Assembly: GCF_050314555.1 (NCBI RefSeq)
Contig: NZ_JBNPNH010000005.1
Location: 62,001 to 126,000, forward strand
DNA length: 64,000 nucleotides
Direction of reading: 5' to 3'
From: Spyradosoma sp004558035
Lineage (GTDB): Bacteria; Verrucomicrobiota; Verrucomicrobiia; Opitutales; UBA953
The notes below the pieces were generated by a model. It saw only the letters and a list, made by a program, of their open reading frames with translations. It made no database searches and was not told the DNA's origin. Each line of letters opens with the position of its first letter. Within the stretch, counting starts at the first letter, position 1. Shown here one piece after another: positions 1 through 7,383 of the stretch. Position numbers and translations under genes: made by a program.

Positions 1-318
1 AAAGCGCGGGAAATCTGGTTTCTCTGCCGGCAATACGACGCGAAGCAGGCGTTGGAGATGGGGCTCGTGAACGCGGTCGTTCCCTACGCGGAGCTCGACG
101 CGGAAGGCGTCCGCTGGGCTCGCGAGGTGCTCGACAAGTCCCCGATCGCGATTCGCTGCCTGAAGTCGGCGTTCAATGCGGAGCTCGACGGTCAGGCGGG
201 AATTCAGGAACTCGCCGGCAATTCCACCCTGCTCTACTATCTGACGGACGAAGGCAACGAAGGCCGCAAGGCGTTCCTCGAAAAAAGAAAACCCGAGTTC
301 GGCGAGTGGCTTCCGTGA
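1..318 (+). CDS. menB: 1,4-dihydroxy-2-naphthoyl-CoA synthase, C-terminal part
   Basis: This is the last 105 codons of a gene that begins before the window. The frame opens with KAREIWFLCRQYDAKQALEM and ends with FLEKRKPEFGEWLP, which are the characteristic C-terminal stretches of MenB, a crotonase-fold enzyme. MenB closes o-succinylbenzoyl-CoA to 1,4-dihydroxy-2-naphthoyl-CoA in cytoplasmic menaquinone synthesis. The LLYYLTDEG and GRKAFLEKRKP segments separate MenB from ordinary enoyl-CoA hydratases. The stop codon lies in the loop of a terminator hairpin, so transcription should end immediately. The presence of menB implies a quinone-based respiratory chain using menaquinone. Confidence 0.93.
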   Translation, partial: KAREIWFLCRQYDAKQALEMGLVNAVVPYAELDAEGVRWAREVLDKSPIAIRCLKSAFNAELDGQAGIQELAGNSTLLYYLTDEGNEGRKAFLEKRKPEFGEWLP

Positions 319-336
319 GAGGAAGCCTTTTTTTTT
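308..336 (+). terminator. Terminator of menB overlapping its stop codon
   Basis: A 7-bp GC-rich stem (GGCTTCC 308-314 with GGAAGCC 321-327) and a 6-base loop are followed by nine T residues. The menB stop codon TGA (316-318) lies in the loop, so the left arm is coding sequence. Confidence 0.85.
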
Positions 337-342
337 CGGGCT

Positions 343-376
343 AAAAAAAAGCGCCGTTCCCGTGAAGGAACGGCGC
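343..376 (-). terminator. Terminator of rpsR
   Basis: Read on the minus strand, a perfect 10-bp stem (GCGCCGTTCC paired with GGAACGGCGC) with a 6-base loop is followed by eight T residues. It lies 17 bases past the rpsR stop. One arm plus loop contains GGGAACG, the core of the word over-represented throughout the window. Confidence 0.88.
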
Positions 377-393
377 TCGGAAAGACTTTAGGC

Positions 394-582
394 TTATTTC
401 ATCAGCAACATGTTACGCGCGCGCTTGATGGCTTTCGTAACATGGCGCTGTTGCTTCGCGGTCAGTCCCGTGATGCGGCGCGGCAGGATTTTGCCGGTTT
501 CCGTCACATAGCGGGAAAGGACTTCCACATCGGTGAAGTCAAAGTCTAACGGTGTTTTGGAATGTTGCTGTGATTCTGCCAT
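394..582 (-). CDS. rpsR: 30S ribosomal protein S18
   Basis: This 62-residue protein has the S18 core: DVEVLSRYVTETGKILPRRI followed by TGLTAKQQRHVTKAIKRAR. It is a small-subunit ribosomal protein that binds next to S6 on the platform. The length is slightly short of the usual 70-80 residues because of a brief N-terminal tail. The ATG at 580-582 follows a GGAG sequence at good spacing on the minus strand. Unlike in many bacteria, rpsF and ssb are not adjacent here; the gene stands alone with its own terminator. It contains no copy of the GCGGGAACG word, as expected of a codon-optimised gene. Confidence 0.95.
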   Translation of the reverse strand: MAESQQHSKTPLDFDFTDVEVLSRYVTETGKILPRRITGLTAKQQRHVTKAIKRARNMLLMK

Positions 583-689
583 AAATGAAACTCCATTAAC
601 TCAATTTTCGGGAAAGGACGCAAGTTTTAATTTCGCGAACGTTTGCGTTTTTCGGACGAATGTGGTCTGATTGGAAATTCAAGCGAATC

Positions 690-2048
690 ATGACCGACAA
701 ATCCACAATCGCCGCTTTCGCGACTCCGCTCACGGAGTCGGCGATCTGCGTCCTTCGGGTCAGCGGACCGCTTTCCGCGGACGTCGTCCGCGGGGCCTTC
801 CGCGCCGATGGCGTTCCCGAGCCGCGCCGCTGCAGGCACGGTTTTTACAGGGTTCTTTCCGGAGAAACCGCGGACGACTGCCTTTACGTCTTCTTCGAGG
901 GCGCTTCGTCCTATACGGGCGAGGATTCGCTGGAAATTTACTGTCACGGCAATCCGTTCATCGCCAAAAAGATTTTTTCGGATCTCGTCGCGCGCGGCTG
1001 CAGGGAGGCGCTTCCGGGAGAATTCACGCGCAGAGCCTTTCTGAACGGAAAAATGGATCTGACCCAGGCGGAAGCCGTCGCCGACGTCATCGCCGCCCGC
1101 TCCGAAGCCGCGCTGAAGGCGGCGCGGAAACTGCTCGCGGGAACGTTCGGAAAACTGATTTCGGAATGGAGCGCGGGAATCATGAATCTGATCGCCGAGC
1201 TCGAATCGCAGATCGATTTTTCCGACGAGGAGGTGCCTGAACTGAATCTGGAACATTTTAGGAAAAGACTCTCCGAAATTGTCTGCCGTCTGAAGAACGC
1301 TGAAAATTCGGCGCGGTATTCCGCCGCCGTCCACGACGGAATCGGAGCCGTGATATTCGGTTCACCGAACGCGGGAAAATCGTCGCTGATGAACGCCCTG
1401 CTCGGCGAGGAGCGGGCTCTGGTCAGCGCGGAGGCGGGAACGACTCGGGACTTCATTTCGGAGAATTTTTCGGCAGGCGGATATCGTATCCGGATTTCGG
1501 ATACGGCGGGGCTTCGCGGGAACGCGGAATCCGAAATCGAAAAGGCGGGAATCCGGCGCTCGATGGAATGCATGAGCAAGGCGGACATTCTGATCTTCGT
1601 CGTGGATTCTTCCGAAAGATTTCCGGAAATCTCCGAAGAGACGAAGGCGCTGATGAACCCCGAAAACACGCTCGTCGTCTTCAACAAGACCGATCTTCCG
1701 CCGGCTTTCGACAGGGAAGCCGCCCTGCCCGGCTTCGAGCGCGTCTCGGTCTCTCTTCTGGACGCGTCGGCCCGCGAGACCGTGACCGCGGCGCTCGTGA
1801 AGCTGATGAAGGAAAAGGAGATCGTTCCCCGAGGCGACGTTCTGGTGGTGAGCGCGCGGCACGCGGAATTTCTGCGCCGCGCCGGAGAACGGCTCCGGGA
1901 AGCTGGGGATAAGCTCGGTTCGGTGCCGCCTGAATTCATCGTCAACGACCTCAGAAGCGCGGCCGAAGAGCTCTCCGAAATCTTGGGCCGTTTCGACAAC
2001 GAAAAGGTTCTGGACAAGATATTTTCTTCGTTCTGCATAGGAAAATGA
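690..2048 (+). CDS. mnmE: tRNA-modifying GTPase MnmE
   Basis: MnmE, with MnmG, adds the carboxymethylaminomethyl group to wobble U34 of certain tRNAs. The 452-residue protein has the N-terminal folate-binding domain (STIAAFATPLTESAICVLRV; YTGEDSLEIYCHG). The G-domain shows G1 GSPNAGKSS near residue 224, G3 DTAG and G4 NKTD. The C-terminal FCIGK contains the catalytic cysteine. I chose ATG 690 because it begins the family N-terminus; an in-frame ATG at 660 would add ten unconserved residues. The stop overlaps the mnmG start in an ATGA, so the two are co-translated partners. Confidence 0.96.
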   Translation: MTDKSTIAAFATPLTESAICVLRVSGPLSADVVRGAFRADGVPEPRRCRHGFYRVLSGETADDCLYVFFEGASSYTGEDSLEIYCHGNPFIAKKIFSDLVARGCREALPGEFTRRAFLNGKMDLTQAEAVADVIAARSEAALKAARKLLAGTFGKLISEWSAGIMNLIAELESQIDFSDEEVPELNLEHFRKRLSEIVCRLKNAENSARYSAAVHDGIGAVIFGSPNAGKSSLMNALLGEERALVSAEAGTTRDFISENFSAGGYRIRISDTAGLRGNAESEIEKAGIRRSMECMSKADILIFVVDSSERFPEISEETKALMNPENTLVVFNKTDLPPAFDREAALPGFERVSVSLLDASARETVTAALVKLMKEKEIVPRGDVLVVSARHAEFLRRAGERLREAGDKLGSVPPEFIVNDLRSAAEELSEILGRFDNEKVLDKIFSSFCIGK

Positions 2049-3931
2049 GCATCAGAAAAGAAATCCGCATCGATGAATCCCGCCCCTACGACGTGCTCGT
2101 CGTCGGCGCCGGGCACGCCGGAGTCGAAGCCGCTCTCGCCGCCGCGCGGATGGGAACGGACGTCCTGCTGCTGACTGGGAATCTGGACACCATCGCCAAA
2201 ATGAGCTGCAATCCCGCGATCGGCGGCCAGGCGAAGGGACAGATCGTGAGAGAAATCGACGCTCTGGGCGGAGAAATGGGCGTCTGCGCGGACGCCACGG
2301 CGATTCAGTTCCGGATGCTCAACGCCTCCAAGGGCCCCGCCGTCCAGTCGCCGCGGGCGCAGTGCGACAAGCTCGTCTACGCCGCGCGCATGAAGCAGAC
2401 CTGCGAGCTGCAGAAGAATCTGACGCTTTTTCAGGCGATAGCTTCCAGAATCATCTTCAGAAACGGAAAGGCCGTGGGCGTGAGGACGACGCTCGGCGTC
2501 TCGTTCTACGCGAAGACCGTCGTCGTCACCACGGGAACGTTTCTGAAGGGAAAAATGTTCGTCGGCAGAAACGTCAATTTCGGCGGTCGCCTCGGCGACT
2601 TCAATTCCGAGACGCTTTCGGACAGTTTCCGGGAAATCGGCATGCAGGTGGAGCGCCTGAAGACGGGAACGCCGGCGCGCATACTCGGGGCGTCCATAGA
2701 TTTTTCCAAATGCGAAGAGCAGCCGGGCGACGAAAAGCCGACGTTTTTCGGATTTTACGACACGAGGACGGAGGAAGACGTGTTCCACGTGGAACATTCG
2801 GGCGAAAAAAGGCTCGGGTGGGTTCCGGGAACGAACCGCCGCTCCTGCTGGCTCACGGACACGGGGCTTTCCACGCGCGAAATCGTCAGCGGAAACATTT
2901 CCGAGTCGCCGCTTTACTCCGGTCTCATCAGCGGAACGGGAGCCCGCTATTGTCCGAGCATCGAGGACAAATACGTGAAGTTCCCGGACAAGGAGACACA
3001 TCGGCTCTTTCTGGAGCCGGAGGGCCGCTTCTCCGACGAGTGGTATGTCAACGGCTTTTCCACTTCCTTGCCCTTCTCCGTTCAGCTGGACATGATCCGC
3101 AGCGTTCCCGCGCTCGCTTCGGCGGTCATGCTGCGGCCGGCATACGCCATCGAATACGACTACGTGGTCCCGACTCAGCTTTATCCCAGCCTGGAGACCC
3201 GATTCGCGGAAAATCTCTTTCTCGGAGGACAGATCAACGGCACTTCCGGCTACGAGGAGGCCGCCGTTCAGGGCCTGCTCGCGGGAGCGAACGCTGCGGC
3301 GCGCGTTCTCGGCATGAAGCCTCTGACGATCGGCCGCGAGCGCGGCTACGCGGGCGTTCTCGTCGACGACCTCGTGACCAAGGGCACGCAGGAACCCTAC
3401 CGCATGTTCACCAGTCGGGCGGAATATCGGCTGCTGTTCAATCACGGGAGCGCGGAACTGCGCCTCGTCGATCTCGCCGGCGACTACGGTCTGCTTTCCG
3501 ACTCCCGCAAAAGAAACGTGCTCCGAAAGCGCGACGCCGTGCTTTTCTGGACGGAACGCCTGGAAAAGATTTCCGTGAAAGGCGGATTCGCCGGGGATGT
3601 CATGAGAAAGGACATCGCTTCGCTTCCGGAAGGCCTTCCCGCGGAATTCTCGGCTCTTCCGGAGGAAGTCCGGGAAGAGGTGCTCTACCGAGTCCGCTAC
3701 GCCGGCTATCTTTCCCGGGAAATGAAGTCCGTCGAGCGCATGAAGGATTTGGAGAAGGTGCGCATTCCGGAAGATCTGGACTACGACGCCATCGTCGGTC
3801 TGCGCACGGAATCCCGGCAGAAGCTTTCGGCTTTGCGCCCCGCCGATCTGGCTCAGGCGGAAAGAATCAGCGGCGTGGGTCCGGCGGACATCTCCCTGAT
3901 CATGGTCCATCTGCGCGCCCGGAAAAAGTGA
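2045..3931 (+). CDS. mnmG: tRNA uridine-5-carboxymethylaminomethyl(34) synthesis enzyme MnmG
   Basis: MnmG (GidA) is the FAD/NADH-dependent partner of MnmE in wobble-uridine modification. The 628-residue protein begins with a dinucleotide-binding motif (VVGAGHAGVEAALAAARMG), then SCNPAIGGQAKGQIVREIDA, and ends with the helical C-terminal domain that contacts MnmE. The length is normal for the family. A perfect parS palindrome is embedded at 2781-2796, where it encodes FHVEH within residues about 245-251. This is a case of a segregation site accommodated in an essential reading frame. The GidA region commonly lies beside parAB and the origin, but rsmG, parA and parB are not in this window. Confidence 0.97.
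   Translation: MSIRKEIRIDESRPYDVLVVGAGHAGVEAALAAARMGTDVLLLTGNLDTIAKMSCNPAIGGQAKGQIVREIDALGGEMGVCADATAIQFRMLNASKGPAVQSPRAQCDKLVYAARMKQTCELQKNLTLFQAIASRIIFRNGKAVGVRTTLGVSFYAKTVVVTTGTFLKGKMFVGRNVNFGGRLGDFNSETLSDSFREIGMQVERLKTGTPARILGASIDFSKCEEQPGDEKPTFFGFYDTRTEEDVFHVEHSGEKRLGWVPGTNRRSCWLTDTGLSTREIVSGNISESPLYSGLISGTGARYCPSIEDKYVKFPDKETHRLFLEPEGRFSDEWYVNGFSTSLPFSVQLDMIRSVPALASAVMLRPAYAIEYDYVVPTQLYPSLETRFAENLFLGGQINGTSGYEEAAVQGLLAGANAAARVLGMKPLTIGRERGYAGVLVDDLVTKGTQEPYRMFTSRAEYRLLFNHGSAELRLVDLAGDYGLLSDSRKRNVLRKRDAVLFWTERLEKISVKGGFAGDVMRKDIASLPEGLPAEFSALPEEVREEVLYRVRYAGYLSREMKSVERMKDLEKVRIPEDLDYDAIVGLRTESRQKLSALRPADLAQAERISGVGPADISLIMVHLRARKK
2781..2796. other. parS centromere-like site (ParB binding), intragenic
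   Basis: The perfect 16-bp palindrome TGTTCCACGTGGAACA matches the known ParB-binding parS consensus. It lies inside mnmG. ParB loads here and recruits ParA and SMC for chromosome segregation (established knowledge of the system). A second identical copy lies 1,158 bases downstream. Confidence 0.88.
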
Positions 3932-3938
3932 ACCGCCC

Positions 3939-3954
3939 TGTTCCACGTGGAACA
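3939..3954. other. parS centromere-like site (ParB binding), intergenic
   Basis: This is a second perfect TGTTCCACGTGGAACA palindrome, eight bases after the mnmG stop. Two identical 16-bp sites so close together are very unlikely by chance, and parS clusters near oriC are the rule in bacteria. Confidence 0.9.
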
Positions 3955-4017
3955 TTTCCGTTTTCCCCCTGCTCTTTTCGGTTGTGATTGAGGAACGCGC
4001 CTTCATACTCTGAAGGC

Positions 4018-4500
4018 ATGGAATGGAGCATCAGATCCCTGTCTAAGCGGTGCGGCGTTTCCGGCGAGGCTTTTTCGGACGGAGACTCCGTCATGTGCTT
4101 CGTGTTCAAGACGGAATCCGGCGAAATCGAGCGCACGGACGTGCTCGAACGCAACGTTCCCGCGCTCAAGGCGCCCGGGACGCTGGTTGGATTCTGGCGG
4201 CGCGTGTTCTCTTCCGATCCCGCCGCGTCCGCGGATATGAAGCAGAAACTGGTCTCTCAGGAGGATTTCTTCTTTTCGCTCTTCGACGTGCCGCCGAGCG
4301 AAGACGGCGAGATTCTCAAGCAGTTCGTCGCTCTTTATCTCGAACGGAAAAGAATTCTCCGCGCCGCGGGCGCGCCTGAGAACGGATTTCAGAATTTCGT
4401 TCACGTGAAGAGCAAAAAAACTTTCAGCGTTCCCGTCCGGGACGCGGATCCCGAAACCCTGGCGCGGCTTGCCTCCGTCATCGACGCCTTTATAATCTGA
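4018..4500 (+). CDS. Unrecognised 160-residue cytoplasmic protein
   Basis: I do not recognise this protein. It begins MEWSIRSLSKRCGVSG from an ATG at 4018; the frame extends further upstream but those residues look unconserved. It has no signal peptide or membrane segment and is mixed alpha/beta with several aromatic and charged stretches (LVGFWRRVF, ILKQFVALYLERKRILRA). It has two cysteines, at GVSG-proximal and MCF positions, with no metal-binding pattern. It lies between mnmG/parS and a lipoprotein gene that starts three bases after its stop, so it is probably co-transcribed with the lipoprotein. The origin-proximal position is the only functional hint. Confidence 0.75.
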   Translation: MEWSIRSLSKRCGVSGEAFSDGDSVMCFVFKTESGEIERTDVLERNVPALKAPGTLVGFWRRVFSSDPAASADMKQKLVSQEDFFFSLFDVPPSEDGEILKQFVALYLERKRILRAAGAPENGFQNFVHVKSKKTFSVPVRDADPETLARLASVIDAFII

Positions 4501-4503
4501 ATC

Positions 4504-5055
4504 ATGAATAAAATGCTTAAGAAGATCATTTTCTTTTTTTCCGCCGGAATTCTGGCTTTGCTCGCGGCCTGCTCGAAACCCATGCCGCGCCACGCCATCG
4601 ACGTCTTTCTGGAGGCGCCCACGCGTTCGTCCAGTTTCGGGCTTCATCAGGACATCGTCATGCCGGTTTCGGGCGTGAAGGCGCGGATCACCACGCCGCC
4701 CGTCGCCGACATCGATTCCTTCACCAACGCGGAATTTCTGATTCAGGAGGACATGGGCGAGGCGATTCCGGGGATTCGTCTTCAGGTCAAGGCCGAGAAA
4801 TGGCTGCAGATCTACCAGGCGTCCGGAGAAGCCATCGCGGAAGGCCGCGGGCTCAAGCGCTTTTTCCTCGTCGTGGACGGCAATCCCGTCGGCTATTGTC
4901 TCATCCGGCGTCAGATCCGCAGGGACGATCTCTTTTTCGTCATCGAATCCAGAAAAGACGGCCGCGAGCTCGCAGAAGAGCTCCGCGAAGTCTGCTTCGT
5001 GCTGAACGAGTACATTCTGGAGCGGCGTGAATACATGAAGGACGTGAAGCACTGA
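4504..5055 (+). CDS. Predicted lipoprotein of unknown function
   Basis: The 183-residue product has a lipoprotein signal peptide: a basic start (MNKMLKK), a hydrophobic core and a lipobox ending LAAC near residue 22. The mature part contains a segment resembling a periplasmic alpha/beta domain (GYCLIRRQIRRDDLFFVIES) and a charged helical C-terminus. No catalytic motif is visible. It follows the previous gene by three bases and precedes an M23-type peptidase gene by two bases. Those three genes plus the next one form a compact operon, which suggests an envelope role, perhaps accessory to the peptidase. That last step is inference. Confidence 0.78.
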   Translation: MNKMLKKIIFFFSAGILALLAACSKPMPRHAIDVFLEAPTRSSSFGLHQDIVMPVSGVKARITTPPVADIDSFTNAEFLIQEDMGEAIPGIRLQVKAEKWLQIYQASGEAIAEGRGLKRFFLVVDGNPVGYCLIRRQIRRDDLFFVIESRKDGRELAEELREVCFVLNEYILERREYMKDVKH

Positions 5056-5057
5056 CG

Positions 5058-6053
5058 ATGCGTTTCGCGGCGTTTCTGCTCATTCTTTCGGGTTCTTTTC
5101 CGCTTTTTTCCGCGGAGGAGATAGCGAGTCCGACTTCTTTGGACATCGGGGATTTTCTGAAACGGGGCGATTTTTCTTTTCTCCAGCCGGCGGCTTCGGG
5201 AAGGACGGAATCCGCTTCGTTCGGCATGGTGAGAAACGGCGGAACCCGGTTTCATGAAGGCGTGGACGTGAAGTCCGTCCGGAAAATGGACGGCGGAGTG
5301 CCCATGGACGTCGTCCGCGCCGTCTGCGCGGGAACGGTCGCGCACGTTTCGCCTCTGAACAACGGCTCCTACGGCAGGTACGTCGTGCTGATCCACGAAA
5401 ACGGAGGCGTTCAGCTTTACACGCTTTACGCGCATCTGCTCGCCGTTTCTCCTTCGCTGAAGGAAGGCGACCGCGTTCCCGCGGGGGCGGTTCTGGGCAT
5501 GCTTGGGCGGACCTCCACGACGGTCCGGATAGAAAAGAACGCCGCGCATCTCCATTTCGAAGTGGGAATGATGCTCGGCGAAAAAGGTTTCGAAAACTGG
5601 TATCGGCGCAGATACGGGCCGGGAAATCTTCACGGAGTCTGCAACGGGTTCAATCTCGCGGGCGCGGATCCGCTGGATTTCTTCGCGTTTCATTTCGACG
5701 GCAAGGAGCTCCGTTTCCGCGAGTGGATCGCTTCGCAGAAAAAGGCGTTTTCCGTCCGTCTCCCGATGCCGGAGGAGACGCCGAGCCTCGCGGCGAGAAG
5801 CCCGGCTCTCAAGAGATTCGGGAAGAACGGAGTGAAATCCTGCGTCGTCGATTTCACCTGGTTCGGAATGCCTTTGGCGTTTCGGAATTCGGACGTCGTC
5901 GGGAACGCGGACGTCGAAGTCTTCGACGTGGACGCCGCTTCCGTCGGGCTCGCCGAAAAGCGCGGGATTCTCTCCGCCGTCGAAGGCGGACACGTTCCGG
6001 GAAGCACGCTGAAGAACTACTTGGAAATCATTTTCGACAGGAGGTTCCCGTGA
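5058..6053 (+). CDS. M23 (LytM-type) peptidase family protein
   Basis: This 331-residue protein is predicted to be exported (signal peptide MRFAAFLLILSGSFPLFSA). The M23 fold is shown by HEGVDVKSV (metal ligands H and D), the GRYVVLIHENG and YAHL strands, and HLHFEVG (second metal-binding H). M23 enzymes are zinc endopeptidases that cut peptide cross-links in peptidoglycan; some have lost catalysis and activate amidases. The ligand set H...D and HxH appears intact, so activity is plausible. The region after residue 200 is an extra domain not typical of the minimal LytM fold. The gene overlaps the next one by four bases (GTGA). Confidence 0.86.
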   Translation: MRFAAFLLILSGSFPLFSAEEIASPTSLDIGDFLKRGDFSFLQPAASGRTESASFGMVRNGGTRFHEGVDVKSVRKMDGGVPMDVVRAVCAGTVAHVSPLNNGSYGRYVVLIHENGGVQLYTLYAHLLAVSPSLKEGDRVPAGAVLGMLGRTSTTVRIEKNAAHLHFEVGMMLGEKGFENWYRRRYGPGNLHGVCNGFNLAGADPLDFFAFHFDGKELRFREWIASQKKAFSVRLPMPEETPSLAARSPALKRFGKNGVKSCVVDFTWFGMPLAFRNSDVVGNADVEVFDVDAASVGLAEKRGILSAVEGGHVPGSTLKNYLEIIFDRRFP

Positions 6054-6598
6054 ACGAAATTTTTTATGCGCTGCTCGGAGCGTGCGTCGTCGGCGCCGCG
6101 CTGTTGGCGGTGAATCTGAAGGTGAAGCTTCCGAAAAAGCTGTTCGCCTTCATGGCCGTTCTGATTCTGGTGCTCATGTTCGCGCTCGTCATGGAAGATC
6201 GGGAAGGAGTCCCCGAGACGCGAAAAATTTCCGTTCCCGCCGAAGGCGTTTCGGATAAGGCGTCGGAAATTTTTTCGGGGACGTTCAGGGCAGGGCAGGG
6301 GAATAATGATTTTCCCGTCGGCGCTGCGCTCTCGCGGTCCGGTCTCCGGGGCGCGGAATATGTCTTCGAATTCGACGCGGGAACGTCTCCCGAAAGCGCC
6401 GCCGATCTCGACTGCGAGCTTCTCGACGCGGACGGTCGCGTTCTCAAATGTTCGGGTCTCGTCTTCTCCCGCAGCGTTCTGAAATGTGTTTTCGTCTTTC
6501 CCGAAGGCTTCGATTCGCGCAAGGCGACGACGCTGCGTCTGGTCTGCGGAAACGGGAGCGCGCCGACGCTGAGACGGATCACGGAACGGGAAATCTGA
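6050..6598 (+). CDS. Small inner-membrane protein of unknown function
   Basis: The start is GTG 6050, preceded by a clear ACAGGAGG ribosome site and overlapping the stop of the upstream peptidase gene. The 182-residue product has two hydrophobic helices within the first 45 residues (IFYALLGACVVGAALLAVNL and LFAFMAVLILVLMFALVM). A soluble, beta-rich extracytoplasmic part follows. I do not recognise a family. The translational coupling to the M23 peptidase suggests they work in the same envelope process. An upstream in-frame extension exists but would overlap the peptidase gene extensively and is rejected. Confidence 0.72.
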   Translation: MNEIFYALLGACVVGAALLAVNLKVKLPKKLFAFMAVLILVLMFALVMEDREGVPETRKISVPAEGVSDKASEIFSGTFRAGQGNNDFPVGAALSRSGLRGAEYVFEFDAGTSPESAADLDCELLDADGRVLKCSGLVFSRSVLKCVFVFPEGFDSRKATTLRLVCGNGSAPTLRRITEREI

Positions 6599-6609
6599 AT
6601 TTTTTGGTC

Positions 6610-7374
6610 ATGGGCAACGAAAAGAAGATCAGGGCGGACGAGCTGCTTTTTCGGCAGGGCAAGGCGGAATCGCGTTCCCGCGCGAAGATTCTCATCATGG
6701 CGGGCAAGGTGCGCAGCGGTCCCGACAGCGTCGTTCAGAAGCCTTCGCAGATGTTGCCCGAAAGCACGGATCTGCAGGTGGAGAATCCGCCGCGCTTCGT
6801 TTCCCGCGGCGGTGAAAAATTAGCGGGCGCGCTGGAAAAATTTTCGCTGGACGTCCGCGGCGCGCGCGCGTTGGACGTGGGCGCTTCGACGGGCGGCTTC
6901 ACGGACTGCCTGCTTCAGAACGGCGCGGAGACGGTGACCTGCGTCGACGTCGGGCACGGGCAGCTGCATTACAAGCTCCTGCAGGACCCGCGCGTGAAGA
7001 ATTTCGAAAAGGTGAACGCGCGCGATCTGGACGCGTACGAGCTTCCGTTCCCGCGGTACGATTTCGTGGTCGGAGATCTGTCCTTCATTTCCCTCAAGAA
7101 GATTCTGCCGGCAGCGTGGAATCGGGTGCGGCCGGGCGGGGCGCTGATCATGCTGATCAAACCGCAGTTCGAGGCCGACCGAGAAGAAGTCTCCAAGGGC
7201 AGGGGAATCATCCGCGACGAGGTCGTCCACCGCCGCGTCGTCGAGGACGTCCTGAAATTCTGTAATGAAAATCTGGATGCGTTCAGGCTCGAAGGACTCT
7301 GCGATTCTCCCATTCTGGGCGGCGACGGGAACAAGGAATTTCTTTTTTACGCGCGGCGTGGCGAAGACGCGTGA
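6610..7374 (+). CDS. tlyA: TlyA family RNA methyltransferase
   Basis: The protein starts at ATG 6610 and has 254 residues. The first about 65 residues form an S4-like RNA-binding domain (IRADELLFRQGKAESRSRAK, ending FVSRGGEKL). The rest is an FtsJ-like SAM-binding Rossmann domain (ALDVGASTGGFTDCLLQNGA, then VVGDLSFISLKKILP and LIKPQFEA). TlyA proteins 2'-O-methylate 16S and 23S rRNA and in some species are annotated as haemolysins. The length and both domains are complete. The gene runs convergently into the next one with only nine bases between stops and no evident terminator. Confidence 0.93.
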   Translation: MGNEKKIRADELLFRQGKAESRSRAKILIMAGKVRSGPDSVVQKPSQMLPESTDLQVENPPRFVSRGGEKLAGALEKFSLDVRGARALDVGASTGGFTDCLLQNGAETVTCVDVGHGQLHYKLLQDPRVKNFEKVNARDLDAYELPFPRYDFVVGDLSFISLKKILPAAWNRVRPGGALIMLIKPQFEADREEVSKGRGIIRDEVVHRRVVEDVLKFCNENLDAFRLEGLCDSPILGGDGNKEFLFYARRGEDA

Positions 7375-7383
7375 GGCGCGCGG

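Noticed and set aside
944..4006. Open frame of about 1000 codons on the minus strand opposite mnmE and mnmG
   Set aside because: It is a shadow of two conserved genes; the translation is arginine/histidine-rich with no family pattern. Similar long antisense frames at 19315-22350 and 41654-44638 were rejected for the same reason.
3955..4017. Origin of replication just after the second parS
   Set aside because: No DnaA-box cluster (TTATCCACA-like) and no AT-rich unwinding element is visible in the short spacer.
4400..4409. Third parS-like palindrome TTCACGTGAA
   Set aside because: Only the 10-bp core matches; the outer bases of the 16-bp consensus do not.
5723..6049. Upstream extension of the small membrane-protein gene
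   Set aside because: It overlaps the M23 peptidase gene extensively and is arginine-rich; GTG 6050 has a good ribosome site and a membrane-protein start.
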